Numbered from the stretch's first letter, positions 16,273-24,517 are shown. The stretch is DNA of 26,436 nt from Prevotellamassilia sp. (GCA_018383375.1 JAHAWW010000165.1:1-26436), one strand, 5' to 3'. Notes: generated by a model not told the origin, from the sequence alone. Made by a program: numbers and translations.

Positions 16273-17502
16273 TTATCGTCCGATAGACTGAATACGGCTG
16301 CGGAGTTGCTTGGTGATTACCACAAACATATACCCCTGCTGATTGCCTTTGATTTTGCTTTCGTTTCGTTGGTAAGTCTTTGCGGCGTATTCTTTGGATT
16401 TTTCAAAGGTAAGTTTCGACACTTGGCTTTGACTCTTTCCCTGCATCGTCGAGTCAAGCTTCTCTTCGGGGAAATATTCGTCGAGGTCCACGTCGCCTAT
16501 CATAGTAGTCTCAAGGAAGGTGAGATTTTTATTTTGGCTGTCTGTGTAATAGCCCACAAACATATGGCCGGGTATCTGCACAAGGACCGGGGTGATGTTG
16601 ATGGCGCGGAGCAGCGAGGCAAACAAGACGCTGCCGTCCACGCAGTTGATTTGTGAAGTTTTGAAAGCATCATCAAACGTGCGCACCCTTTGTGACCAGA
16701 CCACGTTGCTTGACAGACTTGAATAAGACACCGAACTGTATTTGAAGTTACGCTTTTGCAACACGAACCAAAGGGCATAGACCTGTTTGTCTACGCTCTC
16801 GGCGGTGCCCACTTGATAGCCTTGAAAGCGGCGAACGATGCGCGTGTTGAGTGCCTCGCGCAAAAGTTGGTCGATGAGGGGATTTTCTTCGTTGACATAG
16901 GCGGCAAAGAGCTGTCGGGTGGAGACATACGTTGTCTTGCCCGATGGCAGATGCCGCATATAGCCGAGCAGGCACTCGTTGATGCTGCGAACGGAGAAGG
17001 TGCGCACCTTCTGCCCGAGCACCTCGCCGTTGAGTTCCACCGTCAAAGCCACATTGACAGGCTCGGCTTGGTCGTTGCTACGCAGGGTCTCATAACGCCA
17101 CAACACGTCGGGATAGATGGTATAGGTGACGTCTTTTTGTGGCAAGACAAACGTAGAGACCGACTTGGCAAAAAACGGCGTTTCTTCCAGCTCGATGCGG
17201 ACCATTGAATTGGGTTTATCGGCCGTCACTTGCACGGCCAATCCGTTTCTCACGTTGCCCACGTATGGTGTGTCGACGGGGGTGATGAAGGCTGCGTCGG
17301 TCGTGGCAATGGAAATAATGGCAGAGGGGAAGATGTTGCCCCCCAAGAGGTCTTTTATTTCAAAATCTTTCGCCGCCTTGTTGCCTCCGAGACAGGTCAT
17401 TGCGACCACGGCCAAGGCACCGACCACCACAACCACCGTGCCGACCAGCAGCAGACGGCGCCATTTGGGTTGTTTCAAAAAGACCGGCAGTTTCATAGGC
17501 AT
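16273..17502 (-). CDS. Membrane-anchored transglutaminase-like protein of unknown substrate
   Basis: This 409-aa protein has a basic N-terminus (KQPKWRR) and one transmembrane helix at ~17-36, so the rest should lie in the periplasm. Residues ~60-180 look like a beta-sandwich. Residues ~240-345 resemble a transglutaminase/cysteine-protease fold: Cys287 in INCVDGSVLFASLLRAINI, His313 in IPGHMFVGYY, and an acidic residue near 331 (FLETT), consistent with a Cys-His-Glu/Asp triad. Members of this superfamily can cut or form amide bonds, but I cannot name the substrate. Two in-frame ATGs (17502 and 17496) are both possible starts. It sits 27 nt after cdsA and 24 nt before the GH2 gene. Confidence 0.78.
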   Translation of the reverse strand: MPMKLPVFLKQPKWRRLLLVGTVVVVVGALAVVAMTCLGGNKAAKDFEIKDLLGGNIFPSAIISIATTDAAFITPVDTPYVGNVRNGLAVQVTADKPNSMVRIELEETPFFAKSVSTFVLPQKDVTYTIYPDVLWRYETLRSNDQAEPVNVALTVELNGEVLGQKVRTFSVRSINECLLGYMRHLPSGKTTYVSTRQLFAAYVNEENPLIDQLLREALNTRIVRRFQGYQVGTAESVDKQVYALWFVLQKRNFKYSSVSYSSLSSNVVWSQRVRTFDDAFKTSQINCVDGSVLFASLLRAINITPVLVQIPGHMFVGYYTDSQNKNLTFLETTMIGDVDLDEYFPEEKLDSTMQGKSQSQVSKLTFEKSKEYAAKTYQRNESKIKGNQQGYMFVVITKQLRSRIQSIGR

Positions 17503-17529
17503 AAGATTGAAATAGTGACTGCAGTTGAT

Positions 17530-18378
17530 TTAAAAGATGAGATAAAAATAGAGTGTTGAAGCCGGAATGGCCATCAGCGACGAGTCGAAGCGGTCGAGCA
17601 TACCGCCATGTCCGGGCAGTATGTGACCACTATCTTTAATACCCAACTGACGTTTGAGCAGGCTCTCCACGAGGTCGCCCCAGGTGCCAAACACGCAGAC
17701 GGTCATGGCAAATCCCATCCACACGGCAATGGTCATTGTGTCGGTGAGTGTGGCCATAATCCACGCGGCCAAGAGACAGAGCAGTCCGCCACCAATTGAG
17801 CCCACCCAGCTTTTCTTGGGCGAGATGCGGGGGAAGAGTTTGGCCGGGAAACGTTTATGGAGCAACGAACCCACGCAATAGGCTCCGGTGTCGTTGGTCC
17901 AAATGAAGATAAACACCGACAGGGGGAGCAACGAGGCGTATCCGGTTTCAAAGCCGGCGGCGGGATGGAAGGCCAAGCTGCCCAGCAAGCTGAAGGGCAG
18001 GGCTATGTAAATCTGTGCCGCAAAGGCATAGGCCCAGTTTTGGAATGGTGTTTCCGAGCGGGCATAGAGCTCGTAGACCAATAAGAGAATGATAATCAAG
18101 ATATATCCTGCTCCCAACGCTTTGGCGTGAGCGGGCGACATAAAGTCTGACGAGCCAAAGATGACGGCGGCAAAAAGATAAATCGCACCGAGTGTGGTGA
18201 GCGGCGCATTGACTGAGGCTCCGCCGTGTTGGTTGGCCAGCTGGCAAAATTCCCAGACGGTCAGTGCGGTAACGATGGAAAACACGGCGGCAAAAGAGAT
18301 GGGGCCGCCCAAGATGCCCAGCACGATGCAGGCTACAAAGAGTACGCCTGTGATGGTGCGTGAAATCAGATTGCTCAT
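17530..18378 (-). CDS. cdsA: Phosphatidate cytidylyltransferase (CDP-diglyceride synthase)
   Basis: CdsA makes CDP-diacylglycerol from CTP and phosphatidate, the precursor of all membrane phospholipids. It is an integral inner-membrane enzyme. The 282 residues hold about seven to eight hydrophobic segments. The family signature is complete near the C-terminus, from Ser239 to Asp265 (SLLKRQLGIKDSG, then LPGHGGMLDRFD), including the catalytic acidic residues. It starts 9 nt after the ftsH stop and is surely cotranscribed with it. The rsfS-ftsH-cdsA order is a recurrent Bacteroidetes arrangement. Confidence 0.97.
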   Translation of the reverse strand: MSNLISRTITGVLFVACIVLGILGGPISFAAVFSIVTALTVWEFCQLANQHGGASVNAPLTTLGAIYLFAAVIFGSSDFMSPAHAKALGAGYILIIILLLVYELYARSETPFQNWAYAFAAQIYIALPFSLLGSLAFHPAAGFETGYASLLPLSVFIFIWTNDTGAYCVGSLLHKRFPAKLFPRISPKKSWVGSIGGGLLCLLAAWIMATLTDTMTIAVWMGFAMTVCVFGTWGDLVESLLKRQLGIKDSGHILPGHGGMLDRFDSSLMAIPASTLYFYLIF

Positions 18379-18387
18379 AGTCTGTGA

Positions 18388-20445
18388 TTATTGTTTATCG
18401 CCTTCTGGTGTTTCGCCCTCAGAGGTTGTGGGAGCGTCTGGGGCCTCGGTCTGCTCTGAAGGTATTGGTGGCAGGGCCTCGGTGTCGTTGTCGGTGGCAT
18501 TTTGGCCTTCTGTTCCGCTTTGTGCCGCAGCTTTTTCTTCCTCCTCACGGATTTCGTCGGCGCGGCTCTTCCACGGTCGTTTGCCAAAGATTTTTTCCAC
18601 GTCTTCGGTGAAAATGACTTCGCGGTCGATGAGTATCTGGGCCAGTTGTCCGTGTTTGGGCGCGTTGTCCATCAAGATGCGTTTGGCGCGGTCATATTGT
18701 TCGGCTATCAGTGCCTTGACTTCAGCGTCGATTTGTTCGGCTGTTTTTTCCGAGTAAGGTTTGGTGAAGTTGTATTCTTGATTGTTGTAGTAGCAGAGGT
18801 TGGCCAGTTTGTCGCTCATACCGAGATAGGCCACCATGCCATAGGCTCTCTTGGTGACGCGCTCGAGGTCGTTGAGTGCTCCGCTTGAGATGTGCCCCAT
18901 AAAGAGTTCTTCGGCGGCTCGTCCGCCCAGTGTGGCACAGATTTCGTCAAGCATCTGCTCTTTGGTGGTGATGCTCCGCTCTTCGGGGAGGTACCATGCG
19001 GCTCCGAGGGCTTGTCCGCGGGGCACGATGGTCACTTTGACCAAGGGGTTGGCATATTTGAGCAACCATGAGACAGAGGCGTGGCCTGCCTCGTGAATGG
19101 CGATGGTTCGTTTTTCTTCTTGTGTCATCACTTTCGACTTTTTCTCGAGGCCTCCAATGATACGGTCTACGGCATCGAGAAAGTCTTGTTTGCCCACGGT
19201 GTCGCGGTTGTGGCGTGCAGCGATAAGCGCAGCCTCGTTGCAGACGTTGGCTATGTCTGCGCCCGAGAAGCCCGGTGTTTGTCGGGCCAAGAAGTCGACG
19301 TCGAGGTCTTTGTCGAGTTTGAGCGGCGCCAGATGGACGTTGAAGATGGCTATGCGCTCAGAGAGTTCGGGCAGGTCCACGTGGATTTGGCGGTCGAAAC
19401 GGCCTGCACGGAGCAGGGCCGGGTCGAGTATTTCCACGCGGTTGGTGGCGGCGAGGATAATCACGCCCGAGTTGGAGCCGAAGCCGTCCATTTCGGTGAG
19501 CAATTGGTTGAGTGTGTTCTCGCGCTCATCGTTGCCGCCAAACGAGGGATTTTTGCCTCTCGAGCGGCCCACGGCGTCAATCTCGTCAATAAAGATGATG
19601 CAGGGTGCTTTTTCTTTGGCCTGACGGAAGAGGTCGCGTACGCGACTGGCTCCCACGCCGACAAACATCTCGACAAAGTCGCTACCGGCCATAGAGAAGA
19701 AGGGCACGTCTGCCTCGCCGGCCACAGCTTTGGCCAGCAAAGTCTTTCCAGTGCCCGGCGGACCCACGAGCAAAGCGCCCTTGGGGATTTTGCCACCGAG
19801 TTTGGTGTATTTCTTGGGGTTTTTCAAGAAGTCGACAATCTCTTGCACTTCTTGTTTTGCGCCTTCTTGTCCGGCCACATCCTTGAAAGTGACGTGTGTG
19901 CCTTTGCCTTTTTCAAACAGGCGTGCCTTGCTCTTGCCCACACCAAAGACACCGCCCGAGGCTCCGCCGCCTCCGCCACTCATGCGGCGCATGATGAATA
20001 TCCACACGCCTATGAGCAAGATGAAAGGCAGGAGTGTGGAGATGAGACTGGTAAAGAAATTGTTGCTCACCTCATAGCTCACCTTGATGTTGTGACCGAT
20101 GACGAACTCGCCGAGTTTGTCGATGTCGGCCGGTCCGTCTGTCACGAGCGAGGGGCTGTTGCCTGTGCGGTCGAGGCCCTGGCCGAAGATTTTGCGCACT
20201 TTGTCGGCGTCGGGTTTGAGCATCATGCGGGCGGTGCCGTCTGTTTTGTTGATGACCACCTCCGAGCCATAGCCTTCGGCCACATATTTGCAGAAGTCTG
20301 AATAAGCCACGTCTTTGCTCATGCTGCTACCCGAGCCTTGGCCCTGGAAGAGCATAAACGCCAAACCGCCTATTATAATAATGTAGAGCCAGTTCAGATT
20401 GAAGCGTGGCATTTTGCCTTTATTGTCTAATCCGTTTTGTGCCAT
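18388..20445 (-). CDS. ftsH: ATP-dependent zinc metalloprotease FtsH
   Basis: FtsH is the membrane-bound AAA+ protease that degrades unassembled membrane proteins and short-lived regulators. The 685 residues show transmembrane helices at ~18-34 and ~132-152 flanking a periplasmic domain. Walker A is GPPGTGKT (228-235), Walker B is IIFIDEID (283-290), and the zinc site is HEAGH (451-455). A Gly-rich segment (157-171) follows the second helix. The last ~50 residues are a Glu/Pro/Thr-rich acidic tail of low complexity. It is 17 nt after rsfS and 9 nt before cdsA. Confidence 0.98.
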   Translation of the reverse strand: MAQNGLDNKGKMPRFNLNWLYIIIIGGLAFMLFQGQGSGSSMSKDVAYSDFCKYVAEGYGSEVVINKTDGTARMMLKPDADKVRKIFGQGLDRTGNSPSLVTDGPADIDKLGEFVIGHNIKVSYEVSNNFFTSLISTLLPFILLIGVWIFIMRRMSGGGGGASGGVFGVGKSKARLFEKGKGTHVTFKDVAGQEGAKQEVQEIVDFLKNPKKYTKLGGKIPKGALLVGPPGTGKTLLAKAVAGEADVPFFSMAGSDFVEMFVGVGASRVRDLFRQAKEKAPCIIFIDEIDAVGRSRGKNPSFGGNDERENTLNQLLTEMDGFGSNSGVIILAATNRVEILDPALLRAGRFDRQIHVDLPELSERIAIFNVHLAPLKLDKDLDVDFLARQTPGFSGADIANVCNEAALIAARHNRDTVGKQDFLDAVDRIIGGLEKKSKVMTQEEKRTIAIHEAGHASVSWLLKYANPLVKVTIVPRGQALGAAWYLPEERSITTKEQMLDEICATLGGRAAEELFMGHISSGALNDLERVTKRAYGMVAYLGMSDKLANLCYYNNQEYNFTKPYSEKTAEQIDAEVKALIAEQYDRAKRILMDNAPKHGQLAQILIDREVIFTEDVEKIFGKRPWKSRADEIREEEEKAAAQSGTEGQNATDNDTEALPPIPSEQTEAPDAPTTSEGETPEGDKQ

Positions 20446-20462
20446 TGTTTTGTTTCAGTTGG

Positions 20463-20822
20463 TTAGTCGATGTCGGGCACCTCGGTGAGTTTGGCATCGT
20501 CCCAGAGGTGCTCAATGTCGTAGAACTCGCGCATGTCGGGCAGGAGGATGTGCACCATCACGTTGCCGTAGTCCATGGCAATCCAGAAGGCGTTTTGGCG
20601 TCCGGCTATGGCTGTGGGCTTCTCGTTGCAGTCGCGTCCGGTGAACTCTTCAACGGCGTCGGTCACGGCGTCGGCCTGCTGAGGCGAGCCTGCTGTGCAG
20701 ATGACGAAATACTCACACGGAGCCGTGTCAATGCCGGTGAGGTCGGCCACAACGATACGGCGGCCTTTTTTCTCTTGAATACCTTTTACGATAGTGTCTA
20801 CGAGGTTGTTTTGATTTGTCAT
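20463..20822 (-). CDS. rsfS: Ribosome silencing factor RsfS (Iojap/YbeB family)
   Basis: RsfS binds ribosomal protein uL14 and blocks joining of ribosomal subunits under nutrient limitation. The 119 residues are a typical length. Diagnostic segments include DLTGIDTAPCEYFVICTAGS (26-45) and the C-terminal VMVHILLPDMREFYDIEHLW, both conserved in the family. It is the first gene of the long minus-strand run. Its leader of about 145 nt is predicted to fold, and a -7 promoter box lies at 20975-20982. Confidence 0.96.
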   Translation of the reverse strand: MTNQNNLVDTIVKGIQEKKGRRIVVADLTGIDTAPCEYFVICTAGSPQQADAVTDAVEEFTGRDCNEKPTAIAGRQNAFWIAMDYGNVMVHILLPDMREFYDIEHLWDDAKLTEVPDID

Positions 20823-20839
20823 AAATGTCGTTGTCGTGT

Positions 20840-20964
20840 GCGTGCAGCGTGAACAATGCCAATTTGGCAGTCGGTTGCACGCAAAATGAAGTTTTATGGT
20901 GTTATTGCTTCGGTGTAGGTTTTGCAGGTGGTGTCACCTTCTTTGAAGGTTGGGTACACACCAC
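20840..20964 (-). other. Structured 5' leader of the rsfS-ftsH-cdsA transcript
   Basis: Two nested inverted-repeat elements lie between the -7 box and the rsfS start. The promoter-proximal one pairs 20928-20934 (GTGGTGT) with 20958-20964, with an inner CCTTC/GAAGG stem at 20937-20949. The start-proximal one pairs GCGTGCA (20840-20846) with TGCACGC (20876-20882), enclosing TGCCAA-T-TTGGCA (20857-20869). The first would sit at the very 5' end of the mRNA. I do not recognise a known riboswitch or ribosomal-protein leader. Confidence 0.5.
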
Positions 20965-20974
20965 TTGTAAGGTG

Positions 20975-20982
20975 CAAAGTTA
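20975..20982 (-). promoter_or_regulatory. Bacteroidetes-type -7 box upstream of rsfS
   Basis: CAAAGTTA on the plus strand reads TAACTTTG on the minus strand, an exact TAnnTTTG match. No TTTG -33 box is evident at the usual distance (about 21002). It is the only promoter-like box I found for the nine-gene minus-strand run. The rest of the gene-less stretch to 21138 holds T-rich runs and a weak GTGGC/GCCAC hairpin (21010-21027), with nothing coding. Confidence 0.5.
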
Positions 20983-21138
20983 AAATGATTTATCAGAATG
21001 AGCCTTTTTGTGGCCTGCAAATGCCACCTTTTTGAGTTTTTTGTGTTTTTTGAGCGGTTTGGGGTGACTTCGCGCAGCCTCTCAAGGGCTCCAAAAGCCA
21101 TCTTTTTTAGGTCATAGTGCAAAAAACACGCCAAAAAA

Positions 21139-21169
21139 TTTGCAGGGAAAGGCAAAAGGCGTAACTTTG
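21139..21169 (+). promoter_or_regulatory. Promoter of tRNA-Gln
   Basis: A TTTG -33 box (21139-21142) and a TAACTTTG -7 box (21162-21169) are separated by 19 nt, matching the Bacteroidetes housekeeping promoter. Transcription should start near 21176, about 35 nt before the mature tRNA. Confidence 0.8.
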
Positions 21170-21209
21170 CAGCCGTATTCGAGAGGGCATCTTGATTACA
21201 ACAGGTTTT

Positions 21210-21284
21210 TGGGGTATGGTGTAATTGGCAACACTACAGATTCTGGTCCTGTCTTTCCTGGTTCGAGTCCGGGTACCCCAACCA
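21210..21284 (+). tRNA. tRNA-Gln (anticodon CTG)
   Basis: The cloverleaf is complete in 75 nt with an encoded CCA end (21282-21284). The acceptor stem TGGGGTA/TACCCCA has the U1-A72 pair typical of glutamine tRNAs. The D-stem is GTGT/ACAC with G18-G19 in the loop, and the T-arm is CCTGG-TTCGAGT-CCGGG. The anticodon loop TTCTGGT places CTG at 34-36, reading CAG. Two details are unusual: G at position 37, where A is common, and an A31-C39 mismatch closing the anticodon stem. Confidence 0.95.
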
Positions 21285-21286
21285 AC

Positions 21287-21325
21287 AGCGACGATGAGCA
21301 ACAGCGTTCATCGTCGCTTTGTTTT
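21287..21325 (+). terminator. Rho-independent terminator after tRNA-Gln
   Basis: AGCGACGATGA (21287-21297) pairs perfectly with TCATCGTCGCT (21308-21318) around a 10-nt loop and is followed by TTGTTTT. It begins 2 nt after the encoded CCA. Confidence 0.88.
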
Positions 21326-21412
21326 GGCGGCTGCTCAGCCCGTTTTCGCCCCACCCCTCAGCCATTGCGGGCCGTCCGCCGACAACGCCGTTCCTGCGCG
21401 CGGTTTTGTCTT

Positions 21413-21442
21413 TTTGTGTAACCTAATTTGACACTATCTTTG
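21413..21442 (+). promoter_or_regulatory. Orphan promoter-like element downstream of tRNA-Gln
   Basis: TTTG (21413-21416) and TATCTTTG (21435-21442) are 18 nt apart, close to the Bacteroidetes consensus. The next feature is a terminator hairpin starting only 20 nt later, so a transcript from here would be about 35-40 nt unless it reads through toward alaS. Confidence 0.45.
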
Positions 21443-21461
21443 ACGTAGGATAAGAGAAAGG

Positions 21462-21485
21462 AGAGGCCTGACGGCCTCTTTTTTT
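21462..21485 (+). terminator. Compact terminator hairpin with tetraloop
   Basis: AGAGGCC (21462-21468) and GGCCTCT (21473-21479) form a 7-bp GC-rich stem with a TGAC loop, followed by a T-tract to 21485. It is a second terminator after the tRNA or the end of a very short RNA. Confidence 0.82.
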
Positions 21486-21486
21486 G

Positions 21487-21845
21487 TGTTTCAACGCGTT
21501 ACAGGGATAAGGCGCGTTTTTACTGCGATACTGACAGTTTTTTCTGCGTTACTTGCCGTTTCATTTTTCATAAAAAAGGTCAGAAATGGGCCTTTTGAGG
21601 GCTTTCGCTTCTGCCTTTCAAGGATTTTGAAAAGCCACCAAGACTTTCGCGAAAGTTTTTTACAGAAAAAAATGCTTGTCGTGTCACGGATGAGGGGCGG
21701 TTTTGTCACAAACCAAACGCCTTGCAGACCTGCCCCACCCCAACCTTCTCGCTTCGAAACACCATGCGCCGCTTGCGACAAGACAAATATAGGCTCGCGC
21801 ACGTGAAAAAACGCTTTTGAAGTGGGTGAGACTTGGCTTTTTTCG
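21487..21845. other. Gene-less stretch before alaS with degenerate repeats and a palindrome
   Basis: I see no credible gene here. Bases ~21490-21560 hold loose repeats on a ~22-25-bp period (CGCGTTACAGGGATAAGG, CTGCGATACTGACAG, CTGCGTTACTTGCCG) on a T-rich plus strand. GATACTGACAG at 21527-21537 is identical to 6447-6457. A perfect 14-bp palindrome ACTTTCGCGAAAGT lies at 21643-21656 and is followed by a T-run. The remainder is unstructured to my eye. Confidence 0.5.
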
Positions 21846-21853
21846 TAACTTCG
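21846..21853 (+). promoter_or_regulatory. Candidate -7 box for alaS
   Basis: TAACTTCG is one mismatch from TAnnTTTG and lies 36 nt upstream of the ATG at 21890. No TTTG sits at the preferred -33 spacing; the nearest is at 21816-21819. It would give a short leader of about 30 nt. Confidence 0.4.
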
Positions 21854-21889
21854 CGGCAAATTATCAAAAATCAAATCTTACAACATAAA

Positions 21890-24517
21890 ATGATGACAGC
21901 TAACGAAATCAGAGAATCGTTTAAAAAGTTTTTTGAAGAAAAAGGACACGCCATTGTGCCATCGGCTCCAATGGTCATCAAAGACGACCCCACGCTCATG
22001 TTCACCAACGCGGGTATGAACCAGTGGAAAGATATCATTCTCGGCACCCGCGACCCCGAACCGCGCCGCCGTGCCGACTCACAGAAGTGCCTGCGCGTGA
22101 GCGGTAAGCACAACGATCTTGAGGAGGTGGGACACGACACCTACCACCACACCATGTTTGAAATGCTCGGCAACTGGAGCTTCGGCGACTACTTCAAAGA
22201 GGGCGCCATCGACATGGCTTGGGAATATCTCGTCGACGTGCTCGGCCTCAACCCTAACGACCTCTACGCCACCGTCTTCGAAGGCTCGGCCGAAGAAGGA
22301 CTCGGCCGCGATGACGAAGCCGCTCAGATTTGGCTCAAACACCTGCCTGCCGACCACATCATCAATGGCAACAAGCACGACAACTTTTGGGAGATGGGCG
22401 AGACCGGTCCCTGCGGCCCTTGCTCGGAAATCCATCTCGACTCTCGCTCGGCCGAAGAAAAAGCTCAAGTGCCCGGCGCACAGTTGGTCAACAAAGACAA
22501 CCCGCAGGTCATCGAAATTTGGAACATCGTGTTCATGCAGTTCAACCGCAAAGCCGACACGTCGCTCGAGCCGCTCTCTATGAACGTCATCGACACGGGC
22601 ATGGGCTTTGAGCGTTTGGTGCGTGCCATTCAGGGCAAACAGTCAAACTACGACACCGACGTGTTCCGTCCCATCATCTGCAAAATCTGTGAACTTTCGG
22701 GTCTCGAATATGGTAAAGACGAAAAAATCGATGTGGCCATGCGCGTTCTCGCCGACCACCTTCGCGCCATCGCCTTCAGCATTGCCGACGGTCAGTTGCC
22801 CTCAAACGCCAAAGCCGGCTACGTCATCCGACGCATTCTGCGTCGTGCCGTGCGCTACGCCTATACTTTCCTCGGACAAAAAGAGGCTTTCATCTGCCGC
22901 CTCATACCGGTGCTCGTCAGCGAAATGGGCGCTGCCTATCCCGAATTGCCTGCACAACAAGACCTCATCACACGCGTCATCAAAGAAGAAGAAGAGTCGT
23001 TCCTCCGCACCCTCACTGCCGGCATTGCCATGCTCGAGGGCTTGATGGCCGAAACGCGTGAGGCCGGTCGCAAAGACGTGGACGGCACCAAAGCCTTCAC
23101 CCTCTTCGACACCTACGGTTTCCCCTTCGACCTCACCCAACTTATCTGTGCCGAAAACGGCCTGGGCGTGGACGAGGAAGCCTTCAACGTGGAAATGCAA
23201 AAGCAAAAAGAGCGCGCACGTGGCGCCGCAGCCGTCGAGACTGACGACTGGGTGGTGGTGAGCGAAGGCGAAACAACCTTCAAAGGCTGGGACTGCACCG
23301 AGCACGACTGCCACATCCTGCGCTACCGCCGCGTGAAACGCAAAAAACAAACCTACTACGAGCTCGTCCTTGACACGACGCCCTTCTATGCAGAAATGGG
23401 CGGACAGGTGGGCGACCGCGGTGTGCTCACAAACGAGGACGAAACCATCGAAATCTTCGACACCAAGCGAGAAAACAACCTCCCCATCCACCTCACAGAG
23501 ACTCTGCCGACCAATCCCGCTGCCGGCTTCAAGGCCATCGTTAATGCCGAAGCCCGTCACGCCAGCGAGGCCAACCACACCGCCACTCACCTGCTCGACC
23601 AAGCCTTGCGCGAGGTGCTTGGCACACACGTAGAACAAAAAGGCTCGCTCGTCACACCCGACTACCTGCGCTTTGACTTCTCCCACTTCCAAAAGGTGAC
23701 CCCCGAAGAACTGCGTCAGGTGGCCCGCATCGTCAATGCACTCATCCGCGAAGACATCCCCATGCAAGACCACCGCGACGTGCCCATCGCCGAAGCCAAA
23801 AAGCTCGGAGCCATCGCACTCTTCGGCGAGAAATATGGCGACCGCGTACGCGTGGTTCAGTTTGGCAAGAGCGTTGAGTTCTGCGGCGGTTGCCACGTGA
23901 AGAGCACCGGTAAAATTGGCTTCATCCGCATCCTCTCAGAGAGCAGCGTGGCTGCCGGCGTGCGCCGCATCGAAGCTATCACGGGCAAACTGGCCGAAGA
24001 GAGCATCTATGCCCAAGAAGACGTGATGAACGGCCTGAAGGCTTTCTTCAACAACGCCAAAGACATCACGGCAGCCATCCGCAAGACCATCGAAGAAAAC
24101 GACGAACTCCGCAAACAGGCCGCTGCCTTCGTCAAAGAGCAGACGCTGCGCATGAAAGACAAACTCGTGGCCTCGGCTCAAAACATTGACGGCATCAAAC
24201 TCATCAAATCACTCGTGCCCGGCGACATCGCCCCCGACGTGGTCAAAGACCTCGCCTTCCAGATTGGCGCCCAACTGCCTGAAAGCACACTCTGCGTGCT
24301 CGGCAGCAAGCACGACGACAAACCGTTGCTCACGGTGATGATAAGCAAAGACCTCATCGCCGGCAAGCAACTCCACGCCGGCAACCTCGTTCGCGAAGCC
24401 GCCAAACTCATCAAAGGCGGTGGCGGTGGCGCTCCCCACTTCGCCACAGCCGGCGGCAAAGACACCAGCGGACTGGAAGCTGCCCTTGACAAGGTGGTGG
24501 AACTCGCCGGACTCTAA
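21890..24517 (+). CDS. alaS: Alanyl-tRNA synthetase
   Basis: AlaRS charges tRNA-Ala and edits mischarged Ser and Gly. The 875 residues from the ATG at 21890 give the usual length and full domain order: class II catalytic core (IRESFKKFFEEKGH, FTNAGMNQWKD, MFEMLGNWSFGDYFKE), tRNA-recognition helices, editing domain and C-terminal oligomerisation region (GGGGGAPHFATAGG). The editing-domain zinc ligands are His563, His567, Cys665 and His669, one off E. coli numbering, which supports this start. An in-frame ATG at 21833 would add 19 residues unlike the family and would precede the -7 box, so I rejected it. ATG at 21893 is also possible. The sialate lyase gene starts 26 nt after the stop. Confidence 0.97.
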   Translation: MMTANEIRESFKKFFEEKGHAIVPSAPMVIKDDPTLMFTNAGMNQWKDIILGTRDPEPRRRADSQKCLRVSGKHNDLEEVGHDTYHHTMFEMLGNWSFGDYFKEGAIDMAWEYLVDVLGLNPNDLYATVFEGSAEEGLGRDDEAAQIWLKHLPADHIINGNKHDNFWEMGETGPCGPCSEIHLDSRSAEEKAQVPGAQLVNKDNPQVIEIWNIVFMQFNRKADTSLEPLSMNVIDTGMGFERLVRAIQGKQSNYDTDVFRPIICKICELSGLEYGKDEKIDVAMRVLADHLRAIAFSIADGQLPSNAKAGYVIRRILRRAVRYAYTFLGQKEAFICRLIPVLVSEMGAAYPELPAQQDLITRVIKEEEESFLRTLTAGIAMLEGLMAETREAGRKDVDGTKAFTLFDTYGFPFDLTQLICAENGLGVDEEAFNVEMQKQKERARGAAAVETDDWVVVSEGETTFKGWDCTEHDCHILRYRRVKRKKQTYYELVLDTTPFYAEMGGQVGDRGVLTNEDETIEIFDTKRENNLPIHLTETLPTNPAAGFKAIVNAEARHASEANHTATHLLDQALREVLGTHVEQKGSLVTPDYLRFDFSHFQKVTPEELRQVARIVNALIREDIPMQDHRDVPIAEAKKLGAIALFGEKYGDRVRVVQFGKSVEFCGGCHVKSTGKIGFIRILSESSVAAGVRRIEAITGKLAEESIYAQEDVMNGLKAFFNNAKDITAAIRKTIEENDELRKQAAAFVKEQTLRMKDKLVASAQNIDGIKLIKSLVPGDIAPDVVKDLAFQIGAQLPESTLCVLGSKHDDKPLLTVMISKDLIAGKQLHAGNLVREAAKLIKGGGGGAPHFATAGGKDTSGLEAALDKVVELAGL

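Noticed and set aside
19081..20301. A 406-codon open frame antisense to ftsH, and similar long frames antisense to GHL10 (9734-10612), thrA (7055-8137), the GH95 gene (570-1448) and alaS (22802-23896)
   Set aside because: All overlap strongly recognised genes, have low-complexity residue patterns typical of reverse-frame reading, and show no recognisable domain.
21486..21874. Small open frames of 106 and 127 codons on opposite strands before alaS
   Set aside because: They overlap each other, a terminator, repeats and the alaS promoter region, with no recognisable domain or conserved motif.
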